In this document: positions 45,244 to 57,000 of the stretch, piece by piece
Numbering within the stretch: position 1 is the stretch's first letter
How the letters are laid out: the number at the start of each line of letters is the position of its first letter
NCBI RefSeq assembly: GCF_028888695.1
Contig: NZ_PNFF01000001.1
Span: 186,001-250,000 of the forward strand
From: Bacillus methanolicus
Lineage (GTDB): Bacteria > Bacillota > Bacilli > Bacillales > Cytobacillaceae
Length of the DNA stretch: 64,000 nt
Direction: 5' to 3'
The notes under the pieces: model-generated
Databases searched by the model: none
The model's input: the letters and a program-made list of their open reading frames with translations, nothing else
Told to the model about the DNA's origin: nothing
Translations under genes and position numbers: made by a program

Positions 45244-46206
45244 CAACTTTTTCCTCAGCTTTTCCTCACTGAAAATCCAACCTGTATAGGAACGGAGAAT
45301 TTTTAAGTTTTTGTCAAGCTGTACGACAGCAACAAAAGGGTAATGTCCGTTGCTGCGGTAGCGCAAGTCGATAAAGCGTACCTCATAATAATCGTCATAT
45401 TCATCCAGTTCCCACCGGTAAACCGGTGAAAACGACAGAAAAGCTGAGAGGTTTTTATCTTTTTTGGCAACTTCCAAAACAGGTGATTGCGGAACTGGCA
45501 CCCGATTGAACCGGTCAAGGATGGAGACTTGGTTTTTATATGCTCTGCCAACAAAAAATTGGTGTTTATTCATGACAGCTATCCGCCATTGATGAAATCT
45601 CATCGTTGGCGCAATGATAATTTCCGTTGCATCAGGTATTACTTTTTTCACAGCTCTCAGGATAATTTGTTGGTACTGAAAACGGATAATATAGTACACA
45701 ACAATTACTGCATAGATAGCAAGAAACGTGTAGCCTGGATGTGCGCCTAACGCCCAGAGAAATAAGCCTATTACATGAATGGAGAAAATAAACTGATCGA
45801 ATGTATTAATAATCCCTAATGCGAGCCATTTCGACGAAAAAGGACGCAAAGCTTGTGTTCCGTAGGCGTTGAATATGTCGACAAAAACATGAAGGAAAAC
45901 AGCAACAAATGTCCAAATCCATAAGTGAAGCAAATTAGCCTCAGGGAAAAACGGATAAATAAGTGCGACAATGGCAATAGGCCACATGAGAACAGCTGGT
46001 ATTGAATGTGTAATTCCCCGGTGGTTTCGGATATAAACAGCATTATTTTTAAGCTTTAATAAAGTATCTATATCAGGAGCCTGGGAACCGATGATGGTGC
46101 CAATTAATACACTGCTTGCTGTCGCCGAGCTTTCCATGACAGCAGGGTCAAGAGTAGACAGTCCGCCGAGTGCCAGTCCCATAACTACGTGAGTGCCTGT
46201 ATCCAA
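45211..46206 (-). CDS. yfhP: YfhP, DUF457 membrane-bound metal-dependent hydrolase family
   Basis: 331-residue protein. The N-terminal half has four or five membrane helices and the family His/Asp residues (MDTGTHVVMGLALGG, GSQAPDIDTLLKLKN, NHRGITHSIPAV, HVFVDIFNAYGTQ). The C-terminal half is soluble. YfhP in B. subtilis is a regulator-like protein of unknown mechanism. The last ten residues and the stop are encoded by an intergenic repeat unit, so the C-terminus is probably not ancestral. Confidence 0.87.
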   Translation of the reverse strand: MDTGTHVVMGLALGGLSTLDPAVMESSATASSVLIGTIIGSQAPDIDTLLKLKNNAVYIRNHRGITHSIPAVLMWPIAIVALIYPFFPEANLLHLWIWTFVAVFLHVFVDIFNAYGTQALRPFSSKWLALGIINTFDQFIFSIHVIGLFLWALGAHPGYTFLAIYAVIVVYYIIRFQYQQIILRAVKKVIPDATEIIIAPTMRFHQWRIAVMNKHQFFVGRAYKNQVSILDRFNRVPVPQSPVLEVAKKDKNLSAFLSFSPVYRWELDEYDDYYEVRFIDLRYRSNGHYPFVAVVQLDKNLKILRSYTGWIFSEEKLRKKLEGLSLITLKR

Positions 46207-46287
46207 GAGGAAAGTGCCTCCTTTTTAAATTAGTCGTAGTGACATGTATGCCGATTTAATCAAAATTGATCAAAGGAGATGTAAATA

Positions 46288-46596
46288 TTGAAAAATCAGC
46301 TCCAAATGATTGTTTATTATGAGGTTAAAGATTCCTATTTTTCTCAATATAAAGAAGCAATGGATCATATAGTTGCTTTGCTGCCCTCGTTTGGAGCGGC
46401 GGAAATTAAATGGCGGCAGATTGATTCAGAGCCTTATCGTATAGTTGAATCTTTTCTTCTTCCCACTGAATCACATTATTTTGCTTTAAAAAAGCTGAGA
46501 AAATCAAAGTACCATACTGTTTTCGGCTGTCTTGACCGATTCATTTCCGGAGGGCTGAAGCAAGTCGAGTGCTGTGCTTTAATAAAGGAACTGTAA
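46288..46596 (+). CDS. conserved hypothetical protein upstream of mutY
   Basis: 102 residues: LQMIVYYEVKDSYFSQYKEAMDHIVALLPSFGAAEIKWRQIDSEPYRIVESFLLPTESHYFALKKLRKSKYHTVF. The spacing of beta strands and helices suggests a ferredoxin-like or ABM/NIPSNAP-type fold; no catalytic residue is evident. The TTG start follows AAAGGAG by 9 bases. It ends 49 bases before mutY, so they may be co-transcribed. Confidence 0.65.
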   Translation: MKNQLQMIVYYEVKDSYFSQYKEAMDHIVALLPSFGAAEIKWRQIDSEPYRIVESFLLPTESHYFALKKLRKSKYHTVFGCLDRFISGGLKQVECCALIKEL

Positions 46597-46645
46597 TATA
46601 ATATGTCCATCTTTCAGTAAAGATTAACATCTTGGAGGAACGAAA

Positions 46646-47755
46646 GTGTCAAAAATACATTTAGAAACAATTGAGAAAATGGATATTAAATCCTTTCAAC
46701 AAGACTTAATCAACTGGTTCGAAAGAGAACAGCGCAATCTTCCTTGGAGAAACGAGCGGGACCCATATAAAATCTGGGTTTCTGAAATTATGCTTCAACA
46801 GACGAGAGTTGAAACAGTGATTCCTTATTATAACCGTTTTATAGAACAATTCCCAACGATTGATGCCCTTGCTGAAGCAGATGAAGAAAAAGTATTAAAA
46901 GCTTGGGAAGGGCTCGGCTACTATTCCAGGGTTAGAAACTTGCAGCAAGCTGTTAGGGAAGTAAAGGAAGTATATGGCGGAAAAGTGCCGGATACAAGAG
47001 AAGAGATTGCTTCGCTTAAAGGTGTTGGGCCATATACAGCCGGCGCTATTTTAAGTATAGCATACGGTGTACCGGAACCGGCAGTTGACGGAAATGTAAT
47101 GAGAGTATTATCAAGGATTTTAACGATTTGGGAAGATATTGCAAGGCAGGCATCCCGAAAAATTTTCGAAGATGCCGTCAGGAAGCTGATTTCGCATGAA
47201 AATCCTTCTTACTTCAATCAAGCTCTAATGGAACTGGGGGCGATGATCTGCACCCCTACTTCTCCATCATGTTTGCTTTGCCCGGTTAGAGAACATTGCC
47301 AGGCCTTTCATGAAGGTGTTCAAGAAAATTTGCCGGTAAAAACGAAAAAGAAAAAGCCAAAAAATGTTCAGCTTGCTGCTGCTGTGCTTACAGATCATGA
47401 TGGAAACATTCTTATTCATAAACGGCCAAATTCCGGCTTGCTCGCTAATCTTTGGGAGTTTCCAAATACAGAAATCAATCTAACAATAAAAAATGACAAG
47501 CAGCAGTTATCGCAGTTTCTTAAGAGAGAATACGGAGCAGATACCATTATAGGAGAAGTAATTGGCCAAATTGAACATGTTTTTTCCCATGTAGTATGGA
47601 ATATTAACGTGTATAAAGGCACTATATTAAATGACGTAAAACAAAACAACGTTATAAGACTTGTTTCGTCTGATCATCTTAAGGAATTTGCATTTCCTGT
47701 CTCACATCAAAAAATGTTTATGCAATATGTAAAGTCAGTAGGGAAAACGCTTTAA
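46646..47755 (+). CDS. mutY: adenine DNA glycosylase MutY
   Basis: Removes adenine mispaired with 8-oxoguanine. 369 residues: HhH motif ([18 protein letters not shown]), catalytic Asp in [16 protein letters not shown], Fe-S loop Cys202-x6-Cys209-x2-Cys212-x5-Cys218, and a C-terminal NUDIX-like 8-oxoG recognition domain ([19 protein letters not shown]...LANLWEFPN). GTG start after GGAGG. Confidence 0.94.
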   Translation: MSKIHLETIEKMDIKSFQQDLINWFEREQRNLPWRNERDPYKIWVSEIMLQQTRVETVIPYYNRFIEQFPTIDALAEADEEKVLKAWEGLGYYSRVRNLQQAVREVKEVYGGKVPDTREEIASLKGVGPYTAGAILSIAYGVPEPAVDGNVMRVLSRILTIWEDIARQASRKIFEDAVRKLISHENPSYFNQALMELGAMICTPTSPSCLLCPVREHCQAFHEGVQENLPVKTKKKKPKNVQLAAAVLTDHDGNILIHKRPNSGLLANLWEFPNTEINLTIKNDKQQLSQFLKREYGADTIIGEVIGQIEHVFSHVVWNINVYKGTILNDVKQNNVIRLVSSDHLKEFAFPVSHQKMFMQYVKSVGKTL

Positions 47756-47776
47756 CTTAAGCGTTTCCCATAACCT

Positions 47777-47878
47777 TGAACGAGAGTAAAAGTCCTCCGA
47801 ACGATAGTAAACACCTGTTGAACGAGAGTAAAAGCCCCTCGAACGAGAGTAAATACCTGCTAAATAAGAGTATATACG
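47777..47878. repeat. Tandem 21-bp repeat downstream of mutY
   Basis: Five tandem units based on GAACGAGAGTAAAAGCCCCTC, with internal variation, the last degenerate. Period 21 keeps an open frame (N-E-S-K-S-P-P type repeats) but no ribosome site precedes it. Confidence 0.8.
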
Positions 47879-48103
47879 TCAATCGTACGTGGTTTTCGTT
47901 CCATGAGAATAATCTGCTTCTGTGCGTTCAAGACCCCCGCGCCGTTCGATTTCTTTTACAATTTCACGATGAATTGTCTGTCCTTCTGCATTTAAATAAG
48001 GCATGATCTGCTGAAGCGAATGATGAAAGAAAGCCAGTTCACTGTTTTCCCATTCCGTTTTCGGCATCATTGAAAGCTCGGTCATATCACGGCCAATATA
48101 CAT
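47879..48103 (-). CDS. yfhS: YfhS-like protein
   Basis: 74 residues: MYIGRDMTELSMMPKTEWEN, then ELAFFHHSLQQIMPYLNAEGQTIHREIVKEIERRGG. Length and position between mutY and fabL match YfhS of B. subtilis, a small protein of unknown function. The start at 48103 follows AAAGGGTG; the longer ORF start lacks a site. Confidence 0.75.
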   Translation of the reverse strand: MYIGRDMTELSMMPKTEWENSELAFFHHSLQQIMPYLNAEGQTIHREIVKEIERRGGLERTEADYSHGTKTTYD

Positions 48104-48201
48104 GGCAAACACCCTTTCACCACAAATTATGATCAAAACTAGTTTTTTTCGAACATTGTTTTCTATACATGGAAAAGTTAAAATATAAACAAAACTCGTG
48201 A

Positions 48202-48969
<768 letters not shown>

Positions 48970-49052
48970 CTTTAATTGGTTTATTTTTGTATAATAATGC
49001 CGAATAATTTCTGCCACGAATGGATAGAGTAATGTTCGTGGAGGTGATTACA

Positions 49053-49271
49053 ATGGCAAACAATCAACAGCCAAACAAATCGCAAGCTGGCACTAACATT
49101 CAAGAAGTAAGACAACAAAACGCTCAGTCTGGTCAAAGCCAAGCAGCTGGCCAAGGTCAATTCGGTACTGAGTTTGCAAGCGAAACTAATGCTCAACAAG
49201 TAAGACAACAAAACCAACAAGCTGAAGCGAAAAAGGCACAAAATTCCGGCCAATCCGGACAAAGCAGTTAA
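49053..49271 (+). CDS. sspE: gamma-type small acid-soluble spore protein
   Basis: 72 residues, rich in Q, N and A: MANNQQPNKSQAGTNIQEVR, with the family repeat Q-F-G-T-E-F-A-S-E-T-N-A before a second N-A-Q-Q-V-R-Q-Q-N. This is the spore amino-acid store, cut by Gpr at germination. The start at 49053 follows GGAGGTGATT. Made under SigG in relatives. Confidence 0.93.
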   Translation: MANNQQPNKSQAGTNIQEVRQQNAQSGQSQAAGQGQFGTEFASETNAQQVRQQNQQAEAKKAQNSGQSGQSS

Positions 49272-49285
49272 TAACATAAGTGTTG

Positions 49286-49396
49286 GAGGCTGACCCATAA
49301 GTGCCTCGCGCCCGTCTGCAATTATTAATATAGAAACATTGATTATGCTTCTATATTAATAATTGAGGGTGCGTGGCTCGAGTCAGCCTCTTTTTT
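49286..49396 (+). terminator. Very long terminator hairpin of sspE
   Basis: Outer arms GAGGCTGAC/GTCAGCCTC, a middle stem GCCTCGCGCCC/GGGTGCGTGGC with two mismatches, and an exact 17-bp inner stem CAATTATTAATATAGAA/TTCTATATTAATAATTG around a 13-base loop. Six T residues follow the outer arm. Confidence 0.85.
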
Positions 49397-49611
49397 AATA
49401 ATGTTTGAAAATTTTTCTTCTTTTACAATAACTTCTTTATTTTTCTGAATAAAATTCCCGTTATTTTTTTCGAAAAATTCCATTATTTCGAACTGTGAAG
49501 GTTAATAAACCATTCGACAAAACTTCCTTTCCATCAACATAACTAGATAAAGGAGTTTATAAGCCATCCACGAATAAATAGATTAAACAAAATAATGGGA
49601 CGGTGATTGAT

Positions 49612-49863
49612 ATGCAGATGTTTAACCGATTAGTTAATGAACAGATGAAAACAATGGAGAAGTTGTTGTATTTACAGAGAGAACTTGAGCGATGCCAGGA
49701 AATTGAACAGGAATTAATGATCCTTCAGGAAGAAACCGAACTTGAAAGCATTCAGATGGAAATAGCAAAAATGAAAAAGGAACTGAAGGAAATACACAGA
49801 ATATTTGAACTGCAGACAGAAGAGGTTATTCGGTCATATCAGGATTCAAAAATTACATGTTAA
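49612..49863 (+). CDS. ygaB: YgaB family protein
   Basis: 83 residues, almost entirely one long coiled-coil helix (LLYLQRELERCQEIEQELMILQEETELESIQMEIAKMKKELKEIHRIF). Position after sspE and length match YgaB of B. subtilis, function unknown. The ATG at 49612 is chosen because GGGACGGTGAT precedes it; a GTG at 49603 is possible. Confidence 0.72.
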   Translation: MQMFNRLVNEQMKTMEKLLYLQRELERCQEIEQELMILQEETELESIQMEIAKMKKELKEIHRIFELQTEEVIRSYQDSKITC

Positions 49864-50177
49864 TGTAAGTTTTTGTCTTTCAATGTCTCAAGACCATCAT
49901 TTGTCAAATATCAAAAGATATTTTTTGAAGGGTCATTGAAAAATGGCTCTTTTGTTTTAAATTCTTTATTTAACCGTTATAATAATATAGAATAGGAATC
50001 GTTCTTTGTTGTCTTTTTTCGATTGTTATCCTTGCATATAAGAGCCTTGAATTTAGAAACATTCGAAGACCAATAGGAATTTTTTCCATCTGCCAGATTT
50101 ACACGTTCAGGTGGCTGGACGTAATTACATGTATATAGGTTGCAAAAGCGTCCGGGATGAAAGTAGGGGAGATAGAA

Positions 50178-50708
50178 ATGGGCGTACCCATCGAAGGTGA
50201 ATCAATCCAAATTCATAGTTATAAGCACAATGGGCACATCCATCGCGTCTGGGAAGAAACAATTGTATTAAAAGGGACGCAAAATATTGTTATTGGCGGA
50301 AACGACCGTTCAATGGTTACAGAAGCAGATGGAAGGACTTGGATTACAAGGGAGCCTGCCATTTGTTATTTCCATTCACAGTGCTGGTTTAATATTATCG
50401 GAATGATCCGGGAAGATGGAGTTTATTATTACTGTAACTTAAGCTCACCTTTCATATATGATAATGAAGCGTTAAAATATATCGATTATGATTTGGATAT
50501 TAAGGTATTTCCCGATATGACATTTCATATATTGGACGAAGATGAGTATGAGCGTCACAGAAAAGAAATGAATTACCCTGAAGTGATCGACCAAATTTTG
50601 AAAAAAAATGTAACCAAACTGATCCGGTGGATCCGCCAGCGCAAGGGTCCATTTTCACCTGATTTTATTGATATTTGGTATGAACGCTATTTGACATACA
50701 GACGCTAA
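50178..50708 (+). CDS. ygaC: DUF402 nucleoside di/triphosphatase-like protein YgaC
   Basis: 176 residues: [20 protein letters not shown], then [41 protein letters not shown]. These are DUF402/Ntdp family motifs, with acidic residues that bind Mg2+ in studied relatives hydrolysing nucleoside di- and triphosphates. The start at 50178 follows GGGGAGATAGAA and gives the usual family length. Confidence 0.88.
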   Translation: MGVPIEGESIQIHSYKHNGHIHRVWEETIVLKGTQNIVIGGNDRSMVTEADGRTWITREPAICYFHSQCWFNIIGMIREDGVYYYCNLSSPFIYDNEALKYIDYDLDIKVFPDMTFHILDEDEYERHRKEMNYPEVIDQILKKNVTKLIRWIRQRKGPFSPDFIDIWYERYLTYRR

Positions 50709-50806
50709 TTTGGATGCAAGTCCTAAATCGCTGCCTGTTGATGCCGATTCAACAGGTTTTTTATGTGGTTGAAAAAAGAGATTTCTGTACCGGAGGGGGA
50801 GAGGGC

Positions 50807-52555
50807 TTGGACAGTATTCGAAGGTATTTGCACTTTGTGAAACCGTATCGTTTACAAATTATTGGAACGATTATTATTGGAGTGATCAAATTTGCCATTC
50901 CCCTGTTAATTCCATTGAGTATAAAATATGTCGTTGATGATATTGTTTCAAATGATGTTCTTACACAAGGGGATAAGCTTTATAAATTGTATTGGATTAT
51001 GGGCTTGATGCTCGTCGTATTTGTCGTACTTCGCCCTCCGATCGAATATTACCGCCAATATTTTGCCCAGTGGACTGCAAGCAAAATTTTATACGATATT
51101 CGTGACCGTCTTTTTACGCATCTTCAAAAATTAAGCTTTAAATATTATGCAAATACAAAGGCGGGAGAAGTAATCTCCAGGGTTATTAACGATGTTGAGC
51201 AAACAAAAACTTTTGTCATCACCGGTTTAATGAATTTATGGCTTGATATGGCTACCATTATCATTGCCATTGCAATTATGTTTACGATGGATGTATCTTT
51301 AACGATTGTGTCATTAATATTATTACCGTTTTATGCTTTCTCTGTTAATTATTTTTTTGGAAATTTGCGCAAGCTTACAAGGGTTCGCTCGCAAGCTCTC
51401 GCAGAAGTTCAGAGTTATTTGCATGAGCGTGTTCAAGGCATGCCGGTTATCAAAAGCTTTGCGATTGAAGATTTTGAACAAACGCAATTTAATAAGCACA
51501 ATAGAAATTTTTTAACAAAAGCATTGGATCATACGCGCTGGAATGCAAAAGCTTTTGCCGTTGTTAATACGATAACCGATCTTGCACCGCTGTTTGTCAT
51601 TGGTTATTCAGGTTATCAGGTAATTCAGGAAAATTTATCATTAGGAACAATGGTTGCTTTTATTGCCTATATTGACAGGCTTTACAATCCGTTAAGGCGG
51701 CTCGTCAATTCTTCGACTTCTTTAACGCAATCAATCGCTTCAATGGACAGAGTTTTTGAACTTATCGATGAAAAATATGATATAGAAGATTCTCCTGATG
51801 CAATCGAATGCAATCATGTTCATGGGGATGTTACGTTTGAAAATGTAAGCTTTTCCTATTCATCACAAGAAGAAACTGTTTTAAAAAACATAAACCTTGA
51901 GGTGAAAAAGGGAGAAACAGTCGCATTCGTTGGTATGAGCGGTGGCGGAAAAACTTCATTAGTTAGCTTAATTCCAAGATTTTATGATGTGACAAAAGGC
52001 AGAATATTGTTGGACGGGAAGGATATACGAACCTTTAAGGTAAGGAGTCTCAGAGATAAGATTGGAATGGTTCTGCAGGACAACATTTTGTTTAGTGAGT
52101 CCGTTAAATTGAACATCCTGCTCGGCAAGCCAGATGCCTCTGATGAAGAGATCATTGAAGCTGCTACGCTTGCAAATGCTCATGAATTTATTATGAATTT
52201 ACCTGATGGTTATGACACAAGAGTGGGAGAAAGAGGTGTCAAATTGTCCGGAGGGCAAAAACAAAGAATCGCGATTGCAAGAGTTTTCCTTAAGAATCCG
52301 CCAATACTGATCTTGGATGAAGCAACCTCTGCCCTCGATTTAGAAAGCGAGCATTTAATCCAGGAGGCTTTAGAAAAATTAGCAAAGGACCGAACCACAT
52401 TTATTGTCGCACATAGGCTTTCAACCATTACACATGCTGACAGAATTGTTTTAATTGAAAATGGGGAAATAACCGAACAGGGAACCCATGAAGAACTGAT
52501 GAAGAAAAAGGGCGGTTACTTTAAACTATTTCAAGTACAGCAGCTCGACAATTAA
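50807..52555 (+). CDS. ygaD: ABC transporter, permease-ATPase half transporter YgaD
   Basis: 582-residue type I exporter that should act as a homodimer. Six membrane helices (residues 15-310), then an ATPase domain with Walker [10 protein letters not shown] (about 377), signature LSGGQ (about 481) and Walker [13 protein letters not shown]. Related to lipid A/multidrug exporters; the substrate is unknown. The TTG at 50807 follows GGAGGGGGAGAGG; upstream in-frame ATGs give an unlikely leader. Confidence 0.9.
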   Translation: MDSIRRYLHFVKPYRLQIIGTIIIGVIKFAIPLLIPLSIKYVVDDIVSNDVLTQGDKLYKLYWIMGLMLVVFVVLRPPIEYYRQYFAQWTASKILYDIRDRLFTHLQKLSFKYYANTKAGEVISRVINDVEQTKTFVITGLMNLWLDMATIIIAIAIMFTMDVSLTIVSLILLPFYAFSVNYFFGNLRKLTRVRSQALAEVQSYLHERVQGMPVIKSFAIEDFEQTQFNKHNRNFLTKALDHTRWNAKAFAVVNTITDLAPLFVIGYSGYQVIQENLSLGTMVAFIAYIDRLYNPLRRLVNSSTSLTQSIASMDRVFELIDEKYDIEDSPDAIECNHVHGDVTFENVSFSYSSQEETVLKNINLEVKKGETVAFVGMSGGGKTSLVSLIPRFYDVTKGRILLDGKDIRTFKVRSLRDKIGMVLQDNILFSESVKLNILLGKPDASDEEIIEAATLANAHEFIMNLPDGYDTRVGERGVKLSGGQKQRIAIARVFLKNPPILILDEATSALDLESEHLIQEALEKLAKDRTTFIVAHRLSTITHADRIVLIENGEITEQGTHEELMKKKGGYFKLFQVQQLDN

Positions 52556-52639
52556 TAGAAGAGGACCTTTTTCATGTTTGAACTGGAACCGTGAATAAAG
52601 AATTAGGAATTGAAATCGCTGAAACTAGGACATAGAAAA

Positions 52640-52664
52640 AAGCAGCTGAACCAATCAGCTGCTT
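52640..52664. terminator. Bidirectional terminator between ygaD and ygaE
   Basis: AAGCAGCTGA pairs with TCAGCTGCTT between convergent genes. On the minus strand it is followed by a T run, so it best serves ygaE. Confidence 0.8.
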
Positions 52665-52703
52665 AAATTTTATTGGGTTTTGTCCCCAGATTTTTTATAT
52701 TTT

Positions 52704-53777
52704 TTACTCTTCAACTTCTTCAATTTCTATTTCATTTTCGCTTTTATGATAGGATTGAAAGCTGTTAATGAGCAAATCAAGGTGTTCCAATTGTTCTCCG
52801 TATTCGATAATAGCTGAAACAACTTGCATCGTATGAAAAAAAATCGGATCTTCAGGATTGTCAAATTCATTTTGTTGGGCTAAAAATAAATCAAACAGCT
52901 CTTTTTTATTTAAGCATACCTTTGCGTCTTCATTTTCTCCATGAAGACGACTTTTCCCAATAAATTTTAGGAGGAGCTCTTCATGATGGTAAATAAGGCA
53001 GTCGAGCTGCTCCTGTATGGCTTCCTGAAAGGATACAGGCATTTCCAAAATTTCATTTTCGAATCGATGTAATTTCTTTAAAGTTTCGAGCGATTTTTTA
53101 ACAGCATATATCATTTGCCGGTAGATGACCAGCTTTCTTGATTTGGTCAGAACATTTCTCTTAAAATAATTCCTCTCTTCTTTATACATCAAATAAAGCT
53201 GGTCAAGCTTTATAATATCATCTTTGATCTTTTCGATATCATTCTTTAACAATGTATATTCTGAGGCATGCCTTAGCCGAATCCATTTAGTGATTTCTTC
53301 TGTAATATTTGTGATTTTATAATATAATTTGTTTTCATATTTAGGCGGCAAGAATACAAGGTTTACTATAAAAGCGGATAAAACACCAAGCATAATGGTA
53401 GAAAAACGCAATAGTGCAAACTCAATAAAATCTCCTTCCGGATTTTCCATAATTGCAATTAATGTAACGAGTGAAAGAGAAATGGTGTTTTCAATTTTCA
53501 ATTTTAAATTAATTGTTATGACAATAATCGCCGCCAAACCAACAATTAAAAAATCGTTGCCTAAAAGAAGAACAAAAAAGACAGCAGTTAAAGCTCCGAT
53601 TATGTTCCCTTGAATTTGTTCTATAATCGATAAATATGACCGATAGATGGTAGGTTGAACAGCAAATATGGCTGCTATCCCTGCAAAAACGGGGGATTTA
53701 AGACCGAACATCTCAGCTAGAAACAAGGACAAAATGATTGCAATTCCCGTCTTTAATATGCGGGCACCAAGCTTCAT
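52704..53777 (-). CDS. ygaE: aromatic acid exporter family protein YgaE
   Basis: 357 residues. N-terminal ArAE_1/FUSC-like part with six membrane helices (MKLGARILKTGIAIILSLFLAE..., VFAGIAAIFAVQPTIYRSYLSIIEQIQGNIIGA), then a long helical soluble domain ending in an acidic tail. The substrate is unknown. Synteny with ygaD supports YgaE. Confidence 0.87.
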   Translation of the reverse strand: MKLGARILKTGIAIILSLFLAEMFGLKSPVFAGIAAIFAVQPTIYRSYLSIIEQIQGNIIGALTAVFFVLLLGNDFLIVGLAAIIVITINLKLKIENTISLSLVTLIAIMENPEGDFIEFALLRFSTIMLGVLSAFIVNLVFLPPKYENKLYYKITNITEEITKWIRLRHASEYTLLKNDIEKIKDDIIKLDQLYLMYKEERNYFKRNVLTKSRKLVIYRQMIYAVKKSLETLKKLHRFENEILEMPVSFQEAIQEQLDCLIYHHEELLLKFIGKSRLHGENEDAKVCLNKKELFDLFLAQQNEFDNPEDPIFFHTMQVVSAIIEYGEQLEHLDLLINSFQSYHKSENEIEIEEVEE

Positions 53778-53975
53778 GAAATATTGATTCCTTTCTTACG
53801 TGATAGTAAATAATCCCATGTAAGCGAACAAATACATTATATATTTATACTATCAACTATTCGTTTCTGAACCAAACAAATTGTACTATACAATGAAAAG
53901 TACGAAAGTTCAATGGAAATTGTTAAGAAATTCACTAGCATTCGCACCCTTTTTCTACTTCAAACAAACATAGTA

Positions 53976-54021
53976 AAAGGGACTGAAAAGTGAGGAAATA
54001 GTTCCTCAGTTCAGTCCCTTT
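53976..54021 (-). terminator. Terminator of gltA
   Basis: AAAGGGACTGAA pairs with TTCAGTCCCTTT, enclosing GAGGAA/TTCCTC, 22 bases past the gltA stop on the minus strand. Confidence 0.8.
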
Positions 54022-54042
54022 ATGATTTTTAATCTTTGCAAA

Positions 54043-57000
54043 TTATTCTGTTGATACAGACGGATCTGCTTGTTCTTTAACCGGAACGATTTGTACAAAG
54101 TGTTTTTCCGGATTTTCTAAAAGTAGAGACAGCTCTTTTGCATCAGATTCTTGGCCTTGCTGTTCAAGCATTTGTACATATTTACAAAGCAGCTCTGCCA
54201 CATCCTGTTTTCCTTTATCGGAAAGTGGAGAAATGGAAACTTTCGCTCCTTTCGCGATCCGTCTTTGAATCGCTTCCATTGTTAAGCCCATTTCAGGCTG
54301 ATGGCGTAAATAAACGACACCGCCTGTCATACCTGCACAAATCCATGGTCCCGGATCGCCTAGAACAAGCCCTCTTCCGTTCGTCATGTATTCAAACGCA
54401 AATCCTTTTATATTAGCTTTCGCACCTATATTTCCCATCTCTTTTTCTGGAATCGGCTGTTTCAGCTGCCCGCCGATTATCATATCTGCACCGGAAAGTC
54501 GGATTCCGGCGCGGGCATCCGCATTTCCTTGTGCCACAAGCAAACCTTTTTGCGCACCGTAGCCAAAACCTTTTCCGACAGAACCGTTGTAATAACGGCC
54601 GTCTTTTCCTTTCGATTTAAAGATAAGAATACTTCCGCCGAATGAAGTTTTACCAACTCCATCTTGCCCGCCGCCGTCTACTTCAATATGAATGCCTTCG
54701 CTATTGTATGCGCCAAGCCCATTTCCTAAAATGGACCTGCGGTATTTTAGCTTGACAGGAGGGAGGCTCCGGTACGATCCATCTAGGCGTCCTCGCACCC
54801 GATGACAGGAGACGCGGCTTCCAAGAACTCGCTGTTCCGATGTAATGCTGAGAAATTCGCGGGACTGATGCAGTTCTTCTTCAACTGCATCAAGATATTC
54901 TGCACCCGCTGCAACTTGTAGTTGCTTTTGCTTCGTTTCGAGAGAAGCAGCTGCTTCATATTGCGCAAACTGTTCGATTTCAAGTGTTTTTAACAAATAT
55001 GTTAAATCTAATTGGTCTTTTCCTCTTATTTGTTCAAGCAAATCTGATCTTCCGACTGCATCTTGCAATTTGTTAATTCCAATTGAAGCAGCGAGAGCTT
55101 TCAGTTCATTACCGAAGGCCGTAAATAAATTTACGATGCCTTGAACAGCTGTATCGAACTGGCGCGGAACAAAGCGACGCAGGCCGTGTTCTTTTGCCTG
55201 GGCTTCTGATTCAATTTGTGTTGCTATACCAACATGGCAAGTATCTAAATGGCAGCCTCGGCATGTAGTACAACCGATGGCAAGCATGGAAAGTGTACCA
55301 AATCCGATCCGGTTTGCGCCGAGCAGCATCACTTTTAAGACATCGAGTACACTTTTTATCCCGCCATCTGCCCATAATTCCACTTTGTCGCGCAGACAGG
55401 CTTCAATAAGAGCGTTATGAGCTGCTTTTACTCCGATTTCAACAGGCAGGCCGACATGTTCAAGGGCATGGATTCTGGCTGCACCGGTCCCTCCGTCAAA
55501 GCCGCTTAAAGTAATGATATCTGCACCGGCTTTGGCTATTCCGACTGCGATTGTTCCGATATTCGGAACAACCGGAACTTTAACGGCTACTTTTGCTTTA
55601 TCATTGGCCGTTTTCAGTTCGTGAATCATTTGTGCGAGATCTTCAATTGAATAAATATCATGGTTATTTGAAGGCGAGATTAAATCAGAACCGATAGTTG
55701 CGTTCCTTGCTTCAGCAATTTTTGCTGTAACTTTTGAACCCGGCAGATGACCGCCTTCACCTGGTTTTGCTCCTTGCCCGATTTTGATCTCAAGCAAGTT
55801 TGATGAATTTAAGAGTTCAGCATTAACCCCAAATCGTCCTGACGCAACTTGCTGTCCGCGTGTTCCTGGATATTTTCCGAGCATATCTTTAATTTCTCCG
55901 CCTTCGCCGTTTAAGCTGACCATATTTAGACGGTCTGCTCCTTCAGCATAAGCACGGAAGGCTATTTCATTTTGCGATCCGAATGACATCGAAGAAATGA
56001 CAAACGGCAGGCTTTGTTCTCCGATACTTATATCTACTTCACTCGGTGAAAGAGGTCTAGAAGCTTTCTTTATACCAGTTAAATGGCGAATGGTGGTTGG
56101 ATTTTGTTCCTCTTGCTCACTGATTTTTTCACGATAGACGCTGTAATCTCCGGTTGCTGCCACTTCTCCGATTGCTTTCCAAATTCTTGGGAATAAATGA
56201 AATGATTTCCCGATTCTTTCCTTGTCATTGTGATAATCTTTCGCTCTCTGAATCGCATCTTGTTTCATGACTTCAAAGTTATAGGCGAGCTCTTTTGAAC
56301 CGAAGAAATTGACGATATTCAAGTATTCGGCAATTCGTTCATTTAAGCCGATCGCGGAAAATAATCGTCCATATCCCCTAAGTTCATGGATTCCAATTGT
56401 AGAGATCACTTTTTCAAGCCCTTTTGTTAATGCATTGTAAAGATTTGTTAATGGTTTAATTGACTCATCAAAAACGGTCATAAACATATAGTAAGGGCTG
56501 ATTAAATCTGCTCCCAAACCGTATGCCACAACGATATCGTGTAAAGAGCGGATAGCTGCAGACCTTAGAAGCAAAGAACATTCTCTTCTAAGTTCGGCTT
56601 TTACAAGCACCTGGTCGATGGCAGATGTCACAAGGTGAGGATCAAGCCAAAGAGCGTTATCGAGATGTGCATTTGCATCATCCAATATCAGCAAGGTTTT
56701 TCCATCTTTAACAGCCGCAACAGCCGCTTCGGATAGGCGAGAAAGCGCTTCATCAATCGTTTCTTCTTCTGTAAATGTCATAGATAAATAGACTGCCAAC
56801 TGTTGTTTTTGAAAATAATGAACAACTTGATCAAAGCTAGGCTGCTGAAGTTCTTTCGAACACTCGTAGCCTTCTTTGCCTTCAATCAATAAAGGAGTTG
56901 TCAGTTCCATAACGGTTGATGTTTCCTGTTTCTTAAAAAGGCTTGGGCGTCTGCCGATAACAGTTCGGGTGGAAAAATGTTCCATTTCCCGATCTCTGTC

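Noticed and set aside
47776..48006. A plus-strand ORF through the 21-bp repeats
   Set aside because: No ribosome binding site, made of the repeat itself, and it overlaps yfhS, which has family support.
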